From NCBI GenBank assembly GCA_023418475.1, contig JAEZZO010000035.1, positions 1 to 36,778 on the forward strand: 36,778 bases of DNA, in the 5' to 3' direction. Within the stretch, counting starts at the first letter, position 1. Each line of letters starts with the position of its first letter. Shown here one piece after another: positions 16,122-24,383 of this stretch. Below the pieces are notes generated by a model that was given only the letters and a program-made list of their open reading frames with translations, did not search any database and was not told the origin of the DNA. The position numbers and the translations under genes are program-made. This stretch comes from Bacillota bacterium. GTDB taxonomy: Bacteria > Bacillota > Clostridia > Lachnospirales > Lachnospiraceae.

Positions 16122-16706
16122 TTATGGGAACGCTCCCATTACGATCAGTACTAAAAATGCAATTCCGCTCAAACCAAGAACATTTAAGACAATCAGAAAA
16201 ATGACCAGTGAATGATTTTTCTTCACTTTGTCATGCACTATCTCTAATTCCTCCTGCAGCTCTTGCTTCCACTGCTTACTTTGGCCAGCTGATTGTTTCT
16301 GCATCTCCATCATAAACTCTGAGAGGCGATTTACTGCATTTTTATCAAGCCCCTCCAATTTATAATTTGCATCCAAAACCGCAGTTGTTAACCCCTCTAA
16401 AGTAGTTTGAAATTTAGTTAGGGTCTCCTGCTTCATTTCCTCAATCATTTCAAAGGATCTATCTGACTGCTCCTTCAGATAGGTAATATCCAGTGCGGTC
16501 TGCACCAGAGATAATTGTTCCTCAAGCGTTTTTTTATCGATAATTTCCAGCTTGCCAGAATACTCCTCGATACAGTTTTTATAAATCTCCAGTGTATCTC
16601 TGTATTCCCTCAGTTTTCGTTCATAAAGTGCAGCTGCTTCTGTTGTTTCATCCTTTTTTCTTACAATAGTTTCTTTCATATTTGGTAATCCAAATGGTAA
16701 ATTCAT
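16122..16706 (-). CDS. Coiled-coil protein with C-terminal membrane anchor
   Basis: I do not recognise a named family. The 194-residue protein is highly charged and helical (Glu/Lys/Gln-rich, coiled-coil-like, about residues 15-165). It ends in one hydrophobic helix (about 168-190, VIFLIVLNVLGLSGIAFLVL), so it is probably tail-anchored with the coil in the cytoplasm. It lies 17 bases after the alarmone synthetase gene, with its own AGGAGAGG site, and is almost certainly co-transcribed. This suggests a partner that localises or regulates the synthetase, but that is inference from gene order. Confidence 0.72.
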   Translation of the reverse strand: MNLPFGLPNMKETIVRKKDETTEAAALYERKLREYRDTLEIYKNCIEEYSGKLEIIDKKTLEEQLSLVQTALDITYLKEQSDRSFEMIEEMKQETLTKFQTTLEGLTTAVLDANYKLEGLDKNAVNRLSEFMMEMQKQSAGQSKQWKQELQEELEIVHDKVKKNHSLVIFLIVLNVLGLSGIAFLVLIVMGAFP

Positions 16707-16723
16707 GTCTGCCTCTCCTAATG

Positions 16724-17530
16724 TTATCCACGAAAGCCAAACAGCATTCGCTTACGGCTGGTTTTACCTTTTTCTGCTTCCGAAGAATCTTCAACCGCTT
16801 CCTCTTTTGGGTCTTCTTCCTCCTCAATGATCGTACCGAAAGATTCCGCGACTACAGCAGTATAGGTTCTGGTAATATCCTCATGATATACACCGATACG
16901 TTCTCTGCTGTACTCTTTAATTTCTTCATTCAAGCTGAGCATCTTCTGATCAAGGTATGCTACAATATCAGAGCATTCGCGCAATTCCTTGCGGATATGT
17001 TCCGGAGCATTCCCTTCAAATTTATAATAAATCTTATGCTCCAGGCTGGCCCAAAAGTCCATTGCGATTGTTCTAATCTGTATTTCCACCTTAGTCTCTA
17101 CCGTTTTATCCGATAAAAATACAGGTATTGCAACTATCATATGATAACTAGTATAACCGTTTTCCTTGGGACACATGATATAATCCTTGATCTTTAAAAC
17201 TTTTATATCATTTTGCTTCGCAATCAAATCTGCGATACGGTAAATGTCGGAAGTGAAAGAACAGATTATTCGAATTCCTGCGATATCGTTCACATATTTT
17301 ACGATATTTTCAATTGTTAATTCCCTTCCGTTATGCCTCAACTTTTTAGCGATACTCTGTGGCGTTTTTATCCTTGATGTAATATGCTCAATCGGATTAT
17401 ATTGGTGTGCCATTTTAAATTCATTGTTTAGTATTTCTAGTTTTGTATTGATTTCTTTTAACGCAGCATCATACAGCAGCAGAGCGTTACCCCAGTCCTC
17501 TGCCTCGTTATAAAACATAGGTAATTCCAT
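16724..17530 (-). CDS. Small alarmone synthetase (GTP pyrophosphokinase family)
   Basis: Cytosolic enzyme predicted to make (p)ppGpp from ATP and GTP/GDP. The single RelA/SpoT synthetase domain (about 45-200) has EHITSRIKTPQSIAKKL, DIAGIRIICSF, KDYIMCPKENGYTSYHMI and the catalytic VEIQIRTIAMDFWASLEHK. There is no hydrolase, TGS or ACT domain, so it belongs to the RelP/RelQ-like small synthetases. At 268 residues it is longer than RelQ because of an acidic, Glu-rich C-terminal tail (about 225-268) ending in basic residues. The Shine-Dalgarno is weak (GTGAGTAA next to the ATG). It is followed by the coiled-coil membrane protein gene. Confidence 0.87.
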   Translation of the reverse strand: MELPMFYNEAEDWGNALLLYDAALKEINTKLEILNNEFKMAHQYNPIEHITSRIKTPQSIAKKLRHNGRELTIENIVKYVNDIAGIRIICSFTSDIYRIADLIAKQNDIKVLKIKDYIMCPKENGYTSYHMIVAIPVFLSDKTVETKVEIQIRTIAMDFWASLEHKIYYKFEGNAPEHIRKELRECSDIVAYLDQKMLSLNEEIKEYSRERIGVYHEDITRTYTAVVAESFGTIIEEEEDPKEEAVEDSSEAEKGKTSRKRMLFGFRG

Positions 17531-17721
17531 TTACTCACGACCTTATCTTTGTATTGAATGTCAAAAAAACATATTATTTGTATTCATATTTTGTTCATTG
17601 TTTACATTATAACATAGAAATGTGAATAATTCTTTAAGATTTTTATTCTTAATTAAAAATTAAGATTTATTCTTTTTGTTTATCTATCCTTAATAAAATT
17701 TATATTTGTATCAAAAAACTG

Positions 17722-17751
17722 TTGACAATATCCCCAATAAGTGGATATAAT
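17722..17751 (+). promoter_or_regulatory. Promoter of the leader ORF / ABC exporter unit
   Basis: TTGACA (17722-17727) and TATAAT (17746-17751), both perfect, are 18 bases apart. Transcription would start near 17758 and give a short leader before the 27-codon ORF. The AT-rich stretch 17560-17721 holds only a small AT inverted repeat near 17648 and the upstream region of the alarmone synthetase gene. Confidence 0.88.
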
Positions 17752-17785
17752 AATGGCAGACTATTACAGAAAGTGAGGTAAACAT

Positions 17786-17869
17786 ATGAAATCTAAAACC
17801 AGTAGCAATCATTTCAACTTCAAACAGATTAATTTATATGATATTACCTCATGGAACAGAAATAATTAG
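17786..17869 (+). CDS. 27-residue leader peptide, candidate attenuator of the ABC exporter
   Basis: A 27-codon ORF (starts MKSKTSSNHF, ends TSWNRNN) with GTGAGGT six bases before its ATG, between a perfect promoter and a strong terminator. It is polar, with no membrane segment and no typical bacteriocin leader. RNA from codons 18-21 (17837-17848) can pair, with one bulged U, with 17947-17957, the 5' arm and loop of the terminator. The stop codon lies inside a second hairpin (17867-17925). The downstream genes are a BmrCD-type drug exporter, whose Bacillus counterpart is controlled by a translated leader ORF, bmrB. I infer the same role here. The peptide itself has no similarity I can name. 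Confidence 0.72.
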   Translation: MKSKTSSNHFNFKQINLYDITSWNRNN

Positions 17870-17925
17870 ATTTCCTTTCATCTTCCTTTGTGGCTGCCTT
17901 AGGAAAATGAAATATTCATAATCTA
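17867..17925 (+). promoter_or_regulatory. Hairpin overlapping the leader ORF stop codon
   Basis: TTTCATCTTCC (17876-17886) pairs with GGAAAATGAAA (17902-17912) with one mismatch. TAGAT (17867-17871, including the stop codon) can close the base with ATCTA (17921-17925). A ribosome at the stop codon would melt it. It sits between the two halves of the proposed antiterminator. Confidence 0.5.
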
Positions 17926-17941
17926 TATTTTTGACTATTTT

Positions 17942-17969
17942 ACCGCGGTATATCATACCGCGGTTTTTT
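17942..17969 (+). terminator. Strong terminator between leader ORF and ABC exporter genes
   Basis: ACCGCGGTAT (17942-17951) pairs perfectly with ATACCGCGGT (17955-17964) around a 3-nt loop, and six T follow (17964-17969). Two more hairpins follow: 17970-17990 (GCGCTTGC/GCAGGCGC, followed by AGTTTT) and 17998-18015 (GGGATG/CATCCC). No second promoter is evident before the exporter genes, so expression should depend on readthrough. Confidence 0.88.
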
Positions 17970-18103
17970 GCGCTTGCAGTAAGCAGGCGCAGTTTTGGGG
18001 ATGCTTAGTCATCCCTGGAATTAATCCATGGGGAAATAGTTCTTAAGTTATCTGTTAGTTGATTGCATCACTTGCATTTGAAAAATGCAGAAATGGAGAG
18101 TTT

Positions 18104-19873
18104 ATGAAAAAAATATCCAGATATATTTTGAAATACTGGTATGCTTACGTACTTGGTATTCTATTTACCTTTCTGGCAGTGTCCCTGGATATGCTGTCAC
18201 CTCAGGTTACGAAGCGTATTATAGATAATGTAATTATAGAAGGAGATACCGGCCTGCTTGGCAAACTGCTGATTCTCGTTTTGCTTATCGGTTTCGGAAG
18301 ATGTATCTTCCAATATTTTAAGGAATTTACTTATGATATGGTAAGTTCAAAAATTTCCCTTAACGTACGGCATGATTTATTTAACCATATTCAGGGACTT
18401 TCATTGGACTTCTTTGATAAGAATAACACCGGCGAATTGATGTCGCGTGTAAAAGACGATGTGGACCGTATCTGGGAGGGACTTGGCTTTGTCAGTATGC
18501 TCCTGATCGAAATCGTCATTCATACCTCAATGGTTTTATTCTGTATGTACCGCCTAAGCCCAACCCTTGCGATTATACCGAGTGTTGTTTTACCGATTAT
18601 GGCTGGTCTGGCAATTTTTATGGAGACAAAACTAGGTCAAATTTATGAATCCATCAGCGAAGAGAATGCCAAATTAAATACCGTGGCACAGGAAAACCTT
18701 GCGGGAGTCCGTACGGTTAAGGCTTTTGCCCGTGAGAAGTTTGAGATAAAAAAATTTCTTTCTCATAATCAAAAATACTATGATCTGAATATGAAGCAGT
18801 CAAGAGTATTTATTAAGTATTATCCTTATTTTCAGTTTGTTACTAAAGTTCTTCCCTTATCTATCATAATCATTGGCGGCTATCAGGTGATAGGAGATAA
18901 AATGACTCTTGGTACACTGAGCGCCTTTGTGGAATATTCTATGAATATTGTATGGCCGATGGAGATGCTTGGATGGCTTTCCAACATGTTTGCTTCGTTT
19001 ATTGCTTCTTCCAAGAGAATTAGAAAAATTTACGCAGAGCAACCTATGATCCCTGAGAAAGACGAGCCGGTTGTTCTTGATTCTGTGTCCGGCAGCGTTC
19101 AGTTTGAGCACGTTTCCTTCTCTCTGGGAGAAAAAAACATTTTAACCAATATCAACTTTAATCTTAAGCCTGGTAAAACAGTCGGAATTATGGGTGCTAC
19201 CGGAACCGGAAAAAGCTCCATCATAAACCTGCTTCAACGGTTTTATGATGTCTCCGAAGGTAAGATTATGCTGGATGGTACAGACATACGGGATTTATCC
19301 TTAAAGCAGCTTCGTAAAAGTATCTCCCTGGTAATGCAGGACGTATTCCTGTTCTCTGATACCATCAGTGAAAATGTAAAGCTCGGGAAAAAACATCTGG
19401 TTGATCAGGATGAAGTAAAAGAAGCTGCCATAGAAGCGCAAGCCAGCGACTTTATTGAGAAAATGGAGGAACAGTACGATACCATCGTCGGCGAACGGGG
19501 TGTTGGACTGTCTGGTGGCCAGAAACAGCGCATCAGCATTGCAAGAGCTTTGGCAAAAAAAACGCCCATTCTAGTCTTGGATGATTCCACTTCTGCTCTG
19601 GATATGGAAACCGAGCATATGATACAGAAAGCCCTTACTCAGGTTGATGCTACAAAGATTATTATTGCACACCGTATATCCGCTGTGAAAAACGCAGATG
19701 AGATTATCGTTCTTGAAGACGGTAAGATTGCCGAGCGCGGAACCCACGACACTTTGCTTAAAGCAAAAGGCTACTATTATAAGACCTATATGGCGCAGTA
19801 CGGAGATTATCTGCAAGACGCTGTTGCTCCTGCTGCCAAGGCAATGAAAAAGGAGGTGGCTTCATGTCAGTAA
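18104..19873 (+). CDS. Heterodimeric multidrug ABC exporter, BmrC/LmrC-like half
   Basis: Half-transporter of 589 residues with six membrane helices (about 15-300) and a C-terminal ATPase. Walker A is GATGTGKS (364-371) and the signature LSGGQ is intact (469-473). Walker B reads LVLDDST, so the catalytic Glu is Asp494. This is the hallmark of the degenerate-site subunit of BmrCD/LmrCD/TM287-288-type exporters. The ATG at 18104 is preceded by GGAG. The frame extends 15 codons upstream to a TTG, but that lacks a ribosome site and is not needed. The stop overlaps the next gene by ten bases. Likely substrates are drugs or lipids, not determinable here. Confidence 0.87.
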   Translation: MKKISRYILKYWYAYVLGILFTFLAVSLDMLSPQVTKRIIDNVIIEGDTGLLGKLLILVLLIGFGRCIFQYFKEFTYDMVSSKISLNVRHDLFNHIQGLSLDFFDKNNTGELMSRVKDDVDRIWEGLGFVSMLLIEIVIHTSMVLFCMYRLSPTLAIIPSVVLPIMAGLAIFMETKLGQIYESISEENAKLNTVAQENLAGVRTVKAFAREKFEIKKFLSHNQKYYDLNMKQSRVFIKYYPYFQFVTKVLPLSIIIIGGYQVIGDKMTLGTLSAFVEYSMNIVWPMEMLGWLSNMFASFIASSKRIRKIYAEQPMIPEKDEPVVLDSVSGSVQFEHVSFSLGEKNILTNINFNLKPGKTVGIMGATGTGKSSIINLLQRFYDVSEGKIMLDGTDIRDLSLKQLRKSISLVMQDVFLFSDTISENVKLGKKHLVDQDEVKEAAIEAQASDFIEKMEEQYDTIVGERGVGLSGGQKQRISIARALAKKTPILVLDDSTSALDMETEHMIQKALTQVDATKIIIAHRISAVKNADEIIVLEDGKIAERGTHDTLLKAKGYYYKTYMAQYGDYLQDAVAPAAKAMKKEVASCQ

Positions 19874-21639
19874 ATGCCATCACAGAAGATGAATATTTAA
19901 AAAAGGTTGGTAAAAAAACCACCCTGCTTCGGTTATTCCGCTATATGCTTGCCTATAAAACACAGATTGCTGTTGTATTAATCGTCATGGCTCTTACCGT
20001 CACGATTTCTATCATTAATCCGCTAATTATACAACATGCGGTAGACAATAATATTGAAAATAAAGATTTCAAAGGACTGCTGATTTTGGGTGTATTTGCT
20101 CTGACTTTAAACATAGCATTTGTATTTCTGGTAAAGCTGCGTATGTATTTAATGGCGAAAATATCAAACAATGTACTGCTTACGATACGACAGGAACTTT
20201 ATACACATATTCAAAAACTTGGCTTTCATTTTTTTGACAGCCGTCCGACCGGTAAGATTCTTGCCCGAATTATCGGTGATGTAAACTCGTTAAAGGATGT
20301 GCTCTCGGATAGTGTTACTACCCTGATTCCAGATTTCATCACCATCTGTGCAGTCGTTACTATCATGTTGGCGATTAACTGGCAGCTGGCTCTGGCCTCC
20401 CTTGTTACCTTGCCGCTAATGATGTTCGGTCTCTGGTTCATACAGACAAGATCCCATCTGCGCTGGCAAATACACCGTAAGAAAAGCTCCAATCTGAACG
20501 CTTTTATACATGAAGATTTATCCGGTATGCGGATTATCCAGAGTTTTACCGCAGAGGATGAGACAGAAGAGGCTTTCGGCGGTTTACTGAAGGAGCACCG
20601 TGATTCCTTTGTCCGTGCAATTGTATTAAATGACGCTTTCGGACCTGTAATTGACATCTGCTGGGGAATTGGTACATTTTCTATGTATTTGGTAGCAATC
20701 AAGCTGCTTAAAATTGATGTAAAAAGTGTAGGTACCTTAATGGCTTTTGCCATGTACATTACAATGTTCTGGCAGCCTATTATGAATCTAAGTAATTTCT
20801 ATAATAAGCTGATAACAAACATGACCGGTGCGGAACGAATTTTTGAAATAATGGATAACATGCCGGAGTTGTCAGATGCCTTGGATGTTACCGAACTTCC
20901 TCCGATCAAGGGTGAAGTATGCTTTGATCATGTATCCTTTGCCTATGACGAAGACAGCAAGGTTTTAAATGATGTAAGCTTCTGCATCAAGCCGGGAGAG
21001 ATGATCGCCCTTGTTGGTCCTACCGGGGCAGGAAAAACGACGATCGTAAATCTGATTAGCCGTTTCTACGATGTTCAGCAGGGTAATATCTATATCGATG
21101 GTTATAACATTAAGGAAGTCTCCATAGAAAGCTTGCGTAATCAGATGGGTATCATGACTCAGGATAATTTTCTTTTCTCGGGTACCATAGCCGATAATAT
21201 CCGTTACGGCAAGCTTGATGCTACCGATGAGGAAATCATTGCAGCTGCCAAGGCAGTTAACGCTCATGAATTTATCATGAAGATGGAAAATGGATATGAA
21301 ACAGAGCTAAAGGAACGAGGCGCCGGTTTATCCATCGGACAGCGCCAGCTTCTGGCTTTTGCAAGAACCATGGTTTCGATGCCAAAGATCTTAATCCTGG
21401 ATGAAGCCACCTCCAGTATTGATACGCATACGGAGCTCCTGGTTCAGCAGGGTATTGAAGCCTTATTAAAGGGAAGAACTTCCTTTGTTATCGCTCATCG
21501 TTTATCTACGATCCGCAAAGCGGATAGAATCTTCGTCATTGATGAAGGTAAGATACTTGAACAAGGTAGCTCAGATGAATTGTTAGCTAAGAAGGGGTTA
21601 TATTATAATCTGTATACAGCACAGTTTAAGAATTTATAA
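19864..21639 (+). CDS. Heterodimeric multidrug ABC exporter, BmrD/LmrD-like half
   Basis: Partner half-transporter of 591 residues: six membrane helices (about 30-320) and an ATPase domain with Walker A GPTGAGKT (385-392). Walker B LILDEAT carries the proper catalytic Glu514. Its signature is altered to LSIGQ (489-493). Together with Asp494 of the partner this gives one consensus and one degenerate ATP site, as in known heterodimers. AGGAGG lies seven bases before its ATG, inside the preceding gene. The ten-base overlap ensures coupled translation. A terminator stands at 21798-21856. Confidence 0.87.
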   Translation: MSVNAITEDEYLKKVGKKTTLLRLFRYMLAYKTQIAVVLIVMALTVTISIINPLIIQHAVDNNIENKDFKGLLILGVFALTLNIAFVFLVKLRMYLMAKISNNVLLTIRQELYTHIQKLGFHFFDSRPTGKILARIIGDVNSLKDVLSDSVTTLIPDFITICAVVTIMLAINWQLALASLVTLPLMMFGLWFIQTRSHLRWQIHRKKSSNLNAFIHEDLSGMRIIQSFTAEDETEEAFGGLLKEHRDSFVRAIVLNDAFGPVIDICWGIGTFSMYLVAIKLLKIDVKSVGTLMAFAMYITMFWQPIMNLSNFYNKLITNMTGAERIFEIMDNMPELSDALDVTELPPIKGEVCFDHVSFAYDEDSKVLNDVSFCIKPGEMIALVGPTGAGKTTIVNLISRFYDVQQGNIYIDGYNIKEVSIESLRNQMGIMTQDNFLFSGTIADNIRYGKLDATDEEIIAAAKAVNAHEFIMKMENGYETELKERGAGLSIGQRQLLAFARTMVSMPKILILDEATSSIDTHTELLVQQGIEALLKGRTSFVIAHRLSTIRKADRIFVIDEGKILEQGSSDELLAKKGLYYNLYTAQFKNL

Positions 21640-21797
21640 GAGTTTCTATATATTATAGTTTGAATTAAAAAGTTAGGATTTTTAGAAGTTTAAAGATTAT
21701 AGATAATTATACCGAAAAAACGACACTTATAATTCTTACAAACAACTCATGCTGCAAAGAGTTAAGGCAACCCGTATCAGCACAGAATGAAACAACA

Positions 21798-21856
21798 AAA
21801 AATCAGAAGGTTCAGCGGTATAAATATAAATAAAGCTACTGAACCTTCCGATTTTT
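21798..21856 (+). terminator. Terminator of the ABC exporter operon
   Basis: AAAAATCAGAAGGTTCAG (21798-21815) pairs with CTGAACCTTCCGATTTTT (21839-21856) with one mismatch, and a T-rich end follows. The A-run on the left arm lets it work for the convergent minus-strand genes too. The rest of 21640-21971 shows no gene. Confidence 0.82.
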
Positions 21857-21971
21857 CTTACATGACTACTAAGAAGCTTTTCTATCTCAGAATCTTTTCT
21901 AATATATAAGCTTTTTATGCTTCCAATAGTTACTGCCTAATTATAACCGATTTTCAACTAAGTATTAACTT

Positions 21972-22628
21972 CTACTTGAATCTTTCCTGAGAATGAACCA
22001 TCTCTGACGATTTTAATTCCGTATCATTGGAATTTGTATCCTTACGAAAACTTGTTATATTTCCATAATCATGCGCTATAACATTTCGTGCTTCCATTTC
22101 TTCCTCTTCCACGAAGCTCTCTGCTTCACCGTCGTTTTCATCCTCTTCATGCATTTCAGGTTGAATATCTTCCTTATAAAACGATGTGATAATCGTATAG
22201 CCAAGTAAATATTGAAATAAAAACACCAAGCTATTTGAATTATACGCCAGATATTTACCAATCCATCCATATAATAATTGCGTTAATGTATTTCCTCCGT
22301 AAAATATGAAAAGGAGTGGCGTTAAATATAAAGAAGGAATTCCCATAAGGATAAGCTTAGGTATATTTATTCTTAATTTTCCTGCCTTTTTGAGTTCCTT
22401 CAGAAAATGCTCCAGACCCATAGTCGCACCAATTATAATATTAAATAGGATAATCGTAAGAAATACGTAGGTCATAACATATTCATTTCTCGCAGTTTGC
22501 TGATTTTTTGAACATAGCACCACAATTAATGTTTCCAAGCATAATTCAGCAAAAAACAATCCTATATAAGCTAAGTAGAGCAGCCAGCGCCTTACCTTTT
22601 TTATTATTTTCAGTATAGTATTCTTCAT
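21972..22628 (-). CDS. Unknown membrane protein with acidic cytoplasmic tail
   Basis: No family recognised. 218 residues with four probable membrane helices (about 14-36, 47-70, 88-110 and 130-150), a basic N-terminus, and a hydrophilic, Glu/Asp-rich tail from 153 to the end. ATG at 22628 follows GGGAG by six bases. The gene lies 31 bases behind the SAP-domain gene and is probably in the same transcript. The tail carries runs of Glu, which suggests a cytoplasmic interaction surface. No function can be assigned. Confidence 0.65.
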   Translation of the reverse strand: MKNTILKIIKKVRRWLLYLAYIGLFFAELCLETLIVVLCSKNQQTARNEYVMTYVFLTIILFNIIIGATMGLEHFLKELKKAGKLRINIPKLILMGIPSLYLTPLLFIFYGGNTLTQLLYGWIGKYLAYNSNSLVFLFQYLLGYTIITSFYKEDIQPEMHEEDENDGEAESFVEEEEMEARNVIAHDYGNITSFRKDTNSNDTELKSSEMVHSQERFK

Positions 22629-22659
22629 CCTAAGCTCCCTTCATCCTTATCGCTTCCCC

Positions 22660-23244
22660 CTAAGCCTCTCCCAAATCCAGTGCCTCTATATCCGATTTTC
22701 TATAGCAATTATCGCCCTGCTGGCTCTTTTTATACCTCCAGCATAGAATAGCTTCGTCAAGTGTCCTTCCTTTATTATCGGCAAAAAAATCCCGAATATA
22801 AGTATTGTATTCAAATTGTTTGTCTATCTCCGGCTTCGTATGTTTCTTCGTATATAATATGTTATGATAAGCCTCGATGGCTTCCCTGTATGTCTTTCCT
22901 GTATTTTCTTTTAACCAGTTTTGAAATACAACATTAAAAGAAAATCCGTTACCAATTATCGACTTGAAATACGTCCTGTGTTTTTCCGTACAGGTAAAGT
23001 CAGGTTCAATGATACTCTCTGAAAGAATAACCTCTATGTTACCAGATGCCTTTCCTTTTCTCTTTGTTGTTATTCTTTCTCCTGTAGCAAGATAGCAAGC
23101 AATTCTTTGCGTCAACTCTTCCTTACTTCCGGTAGTCTGTAACTTTTCTGCCCTGCAAAAACCAACCAGCTCCTCTTTCAAATAGTAATAACTTTTAAAT
23201 ATTTCTGGCTTAAGGCAGGATTTTAGTTCCGGTCTGTTATCCAT
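22660..23244 (-). CDS. SAP-domain protein (DUF6434-like)
   Basis: Soluble protein of 194 residues. Residues about 18-52 (YLKEELVGFCRAEKLQTTGS then KEELTQRIACYL) form a SAP motif, a helix-extension-helix fold that in other proteins binds DNA. The rest, with NWLKENTGKTYREAIEAYH and FFADNKGRTLDEAILCW, shows two related segments typical of the C-terminal module found beside SAP in Firmicutes proteins (DUF6434). The function is unknown. It precedes an unknown membrane protein gene by 31 bases on the minus strand. Confidence 0.75.
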   Translation of the reverse strand: MDNRPELKSCLKPEIFKSYYYLKEELVGFCRAEKLQTTGSKEELTQRIACYLATGERITTKRKGKASGNIEVILSESIIEPDFTCTEKHRTYFKSIIGNGFSFNVVFQNWLKENTGKTYREAIEAYHNILYTKKHTKPEIDKQFEYNTYIRDFFADNKGRTLDEAILCWRYKKSQQGDNCYRKSDIEALDLGEA

Positions 23245-23476
23245 ATTTCTCCCATCTATTTCATTGCATATAATTTACTAATTCTATCTATGTTGTTAAT
23301 CATCCCGATCTTTCAACAAAAATCTATAACTTATTAATACACAACTAAATCTGATTATAAATATTTTATCATGTTTTGATATTTTCTCAATAAAAATATC
23401 GAAATTTTCCATTTTATATTTGATTTTTTTATATTGAAAAAAGCGCTATTTTACAAATACAATCTCCTATCTCCAT

Positions 23477-23504
23477 TGTATTTCATCTGTATATCGCTAT
23501 AATA
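23477..23504 (+). promoter_or_regulatory. Possible promoter before a 45-codon ORF
   Basis: TTGTAT (23477-23482) and a perfect TATAAT (23499-23504) are 16 bases apart. The very AT-rich stretch 23245-23476 upstream shows no gene. Confidence 0.4.
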
Positions 23505-23596
23505 AACATAAATAAATTTTATACCTATCGGTTAAGCGATGAGATAATCTATGTTTTATAATATAACAATATCATATACGCAAAATGGAGGTAACT

Positions 23597-23734
23597 GTGG
23601 ATACATTTGGCTATACAACCTTCCGCTATGATATCACTGATCAGGTGCATTATGGAATAGAAGCAAATATCAATCCGTTAAGCTTTCTCATACAGATCTA
23701 TCTGATTCCAGATGGTTCACAGGCTCTGGTATAA
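23597..23734 (+). CDS. Small ORF of 45 codons, possibly a gene remnant
   Basis: A GTG-started ORF with a good TGGAGGT six bases upstream and a possible promoter at 23477-23504. Its codon choice and composition (FGYTTFRYDITDQVHYGIEA) look like real protein rather than noise. It ends abruptly at 23734. A second frame continues with protein-like sequence to about 23850, so this may be the start of a frameshifted, decaying gene. I recognise no family. Confidence 0.35.
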   Translation: MDTFGYTTFRYDITDQVHYGIEANINPLSFLIQIYLIPDGSQALV

Positions 23735-23831
23735 CCAGAAAAGTAACCTTGCTAATAAAACCCCGCATACATCCGACAGCCAACAGAATTTTTTTTACAA
23801 CAAAGGATGTATCTGAAGTGTCTGTTAATAT

Positions 23832-23890
23832 AAAAAGAATGTTCTTCATGAAACCTGACCTAACACAATCCGGTTTCATGAAAAACATTC
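23832..23890 (-). terminator. Terminator of the LytTR/ABC operon
   Basis: On the minus strand GAATGTTTTTCATGAAACC (23890-23872) pairs with GGTTTCATGAAGAACATTC (23855-23837) with one mismatch and a 16-nt loop, followed by five U (23836-23832). It lies about 40 bases after the DUF3021 gene. Confidence 0.8.
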
Positions 23891-23927
23891 CCATCAGTAA
23901 TAACACTATATTCACTATTTACCCTTC

Positions 23928-24371
23928 TTATTTATTCACATTATCTTCTCTTTCGGCGTAAAATTTATTTAAGCGTCGATTAAAACTTTCAGCATCCTTA
24001 ACCTGTTGATGAAAGTTTACCATCATGACAGCCGTATAAACAATTGCTGTCTGCAGTAACATAACCACAAATTGCGGTATCATACCCGGCGTAATCCAAT
24101 CCCAAAATATTGCTCCCGTAAATACCACCAGATTAATAAAGAAATAATGACATACTATGCGGATCTTCATCTGCCTTTTACTGAGTATTGCTTTCGTATA
24201 ATAAATGAGATTGCCAGTAGAACAAATTGCTGCCATACCAATCATTTGCCATAAAAGCAATATTGGAAATTTGGTATCTTTAATAAAAACAGAGATGAAG
24301 ATTGCTGTGCAGACTGTAATTCCAGCTAAAACATACACAAATGTCTTCAAAATGCTTTTTATATATTCCAT
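23928..24371 (-). CDS. DUF3021 family membrane protein
   Basis: A 147-residue membrane protein with four hydrophobic helices (about 8-28, 36-58, 72-92 and 98-120) and a charged C-terminal tail. The size, topology and position directly after a LytTR-domain gene (12 bases) are typical of DUF3021 proteins. These generally accompany LytTR regulators and are thought to hold or inhibit them at the membrane. That role is known for related LytTR regulatory systems and inferred here. It is the last gene of the minus-strand operon that starts at 26711. Confidence 0.75.
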   Translation of the reverse strand: MEYIKSILKTFVYVLAGITVCTAIFISVFIKDTKFPILLLWQMIGMAAICSTGNLIYYTKAILSKRQMKIRIVCHYFFINLVVFTGAIFWDWITPGMIPQFVVMLLQTAIVYTAVMMVNFHQQVKDAESFNRRLNKFYAEREDNVNK

Positions 24372-24383
24372 TCATGATACCTC

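Noticed and set aside
23688..23961. Overlapping ORFs on both strands that encode similar FFMKPD/SGFMKN peptides
   Set aside because: The similarity arises because the terminator palindrome at 23837-23890 reads alike on both strands. There is no ribosome site.
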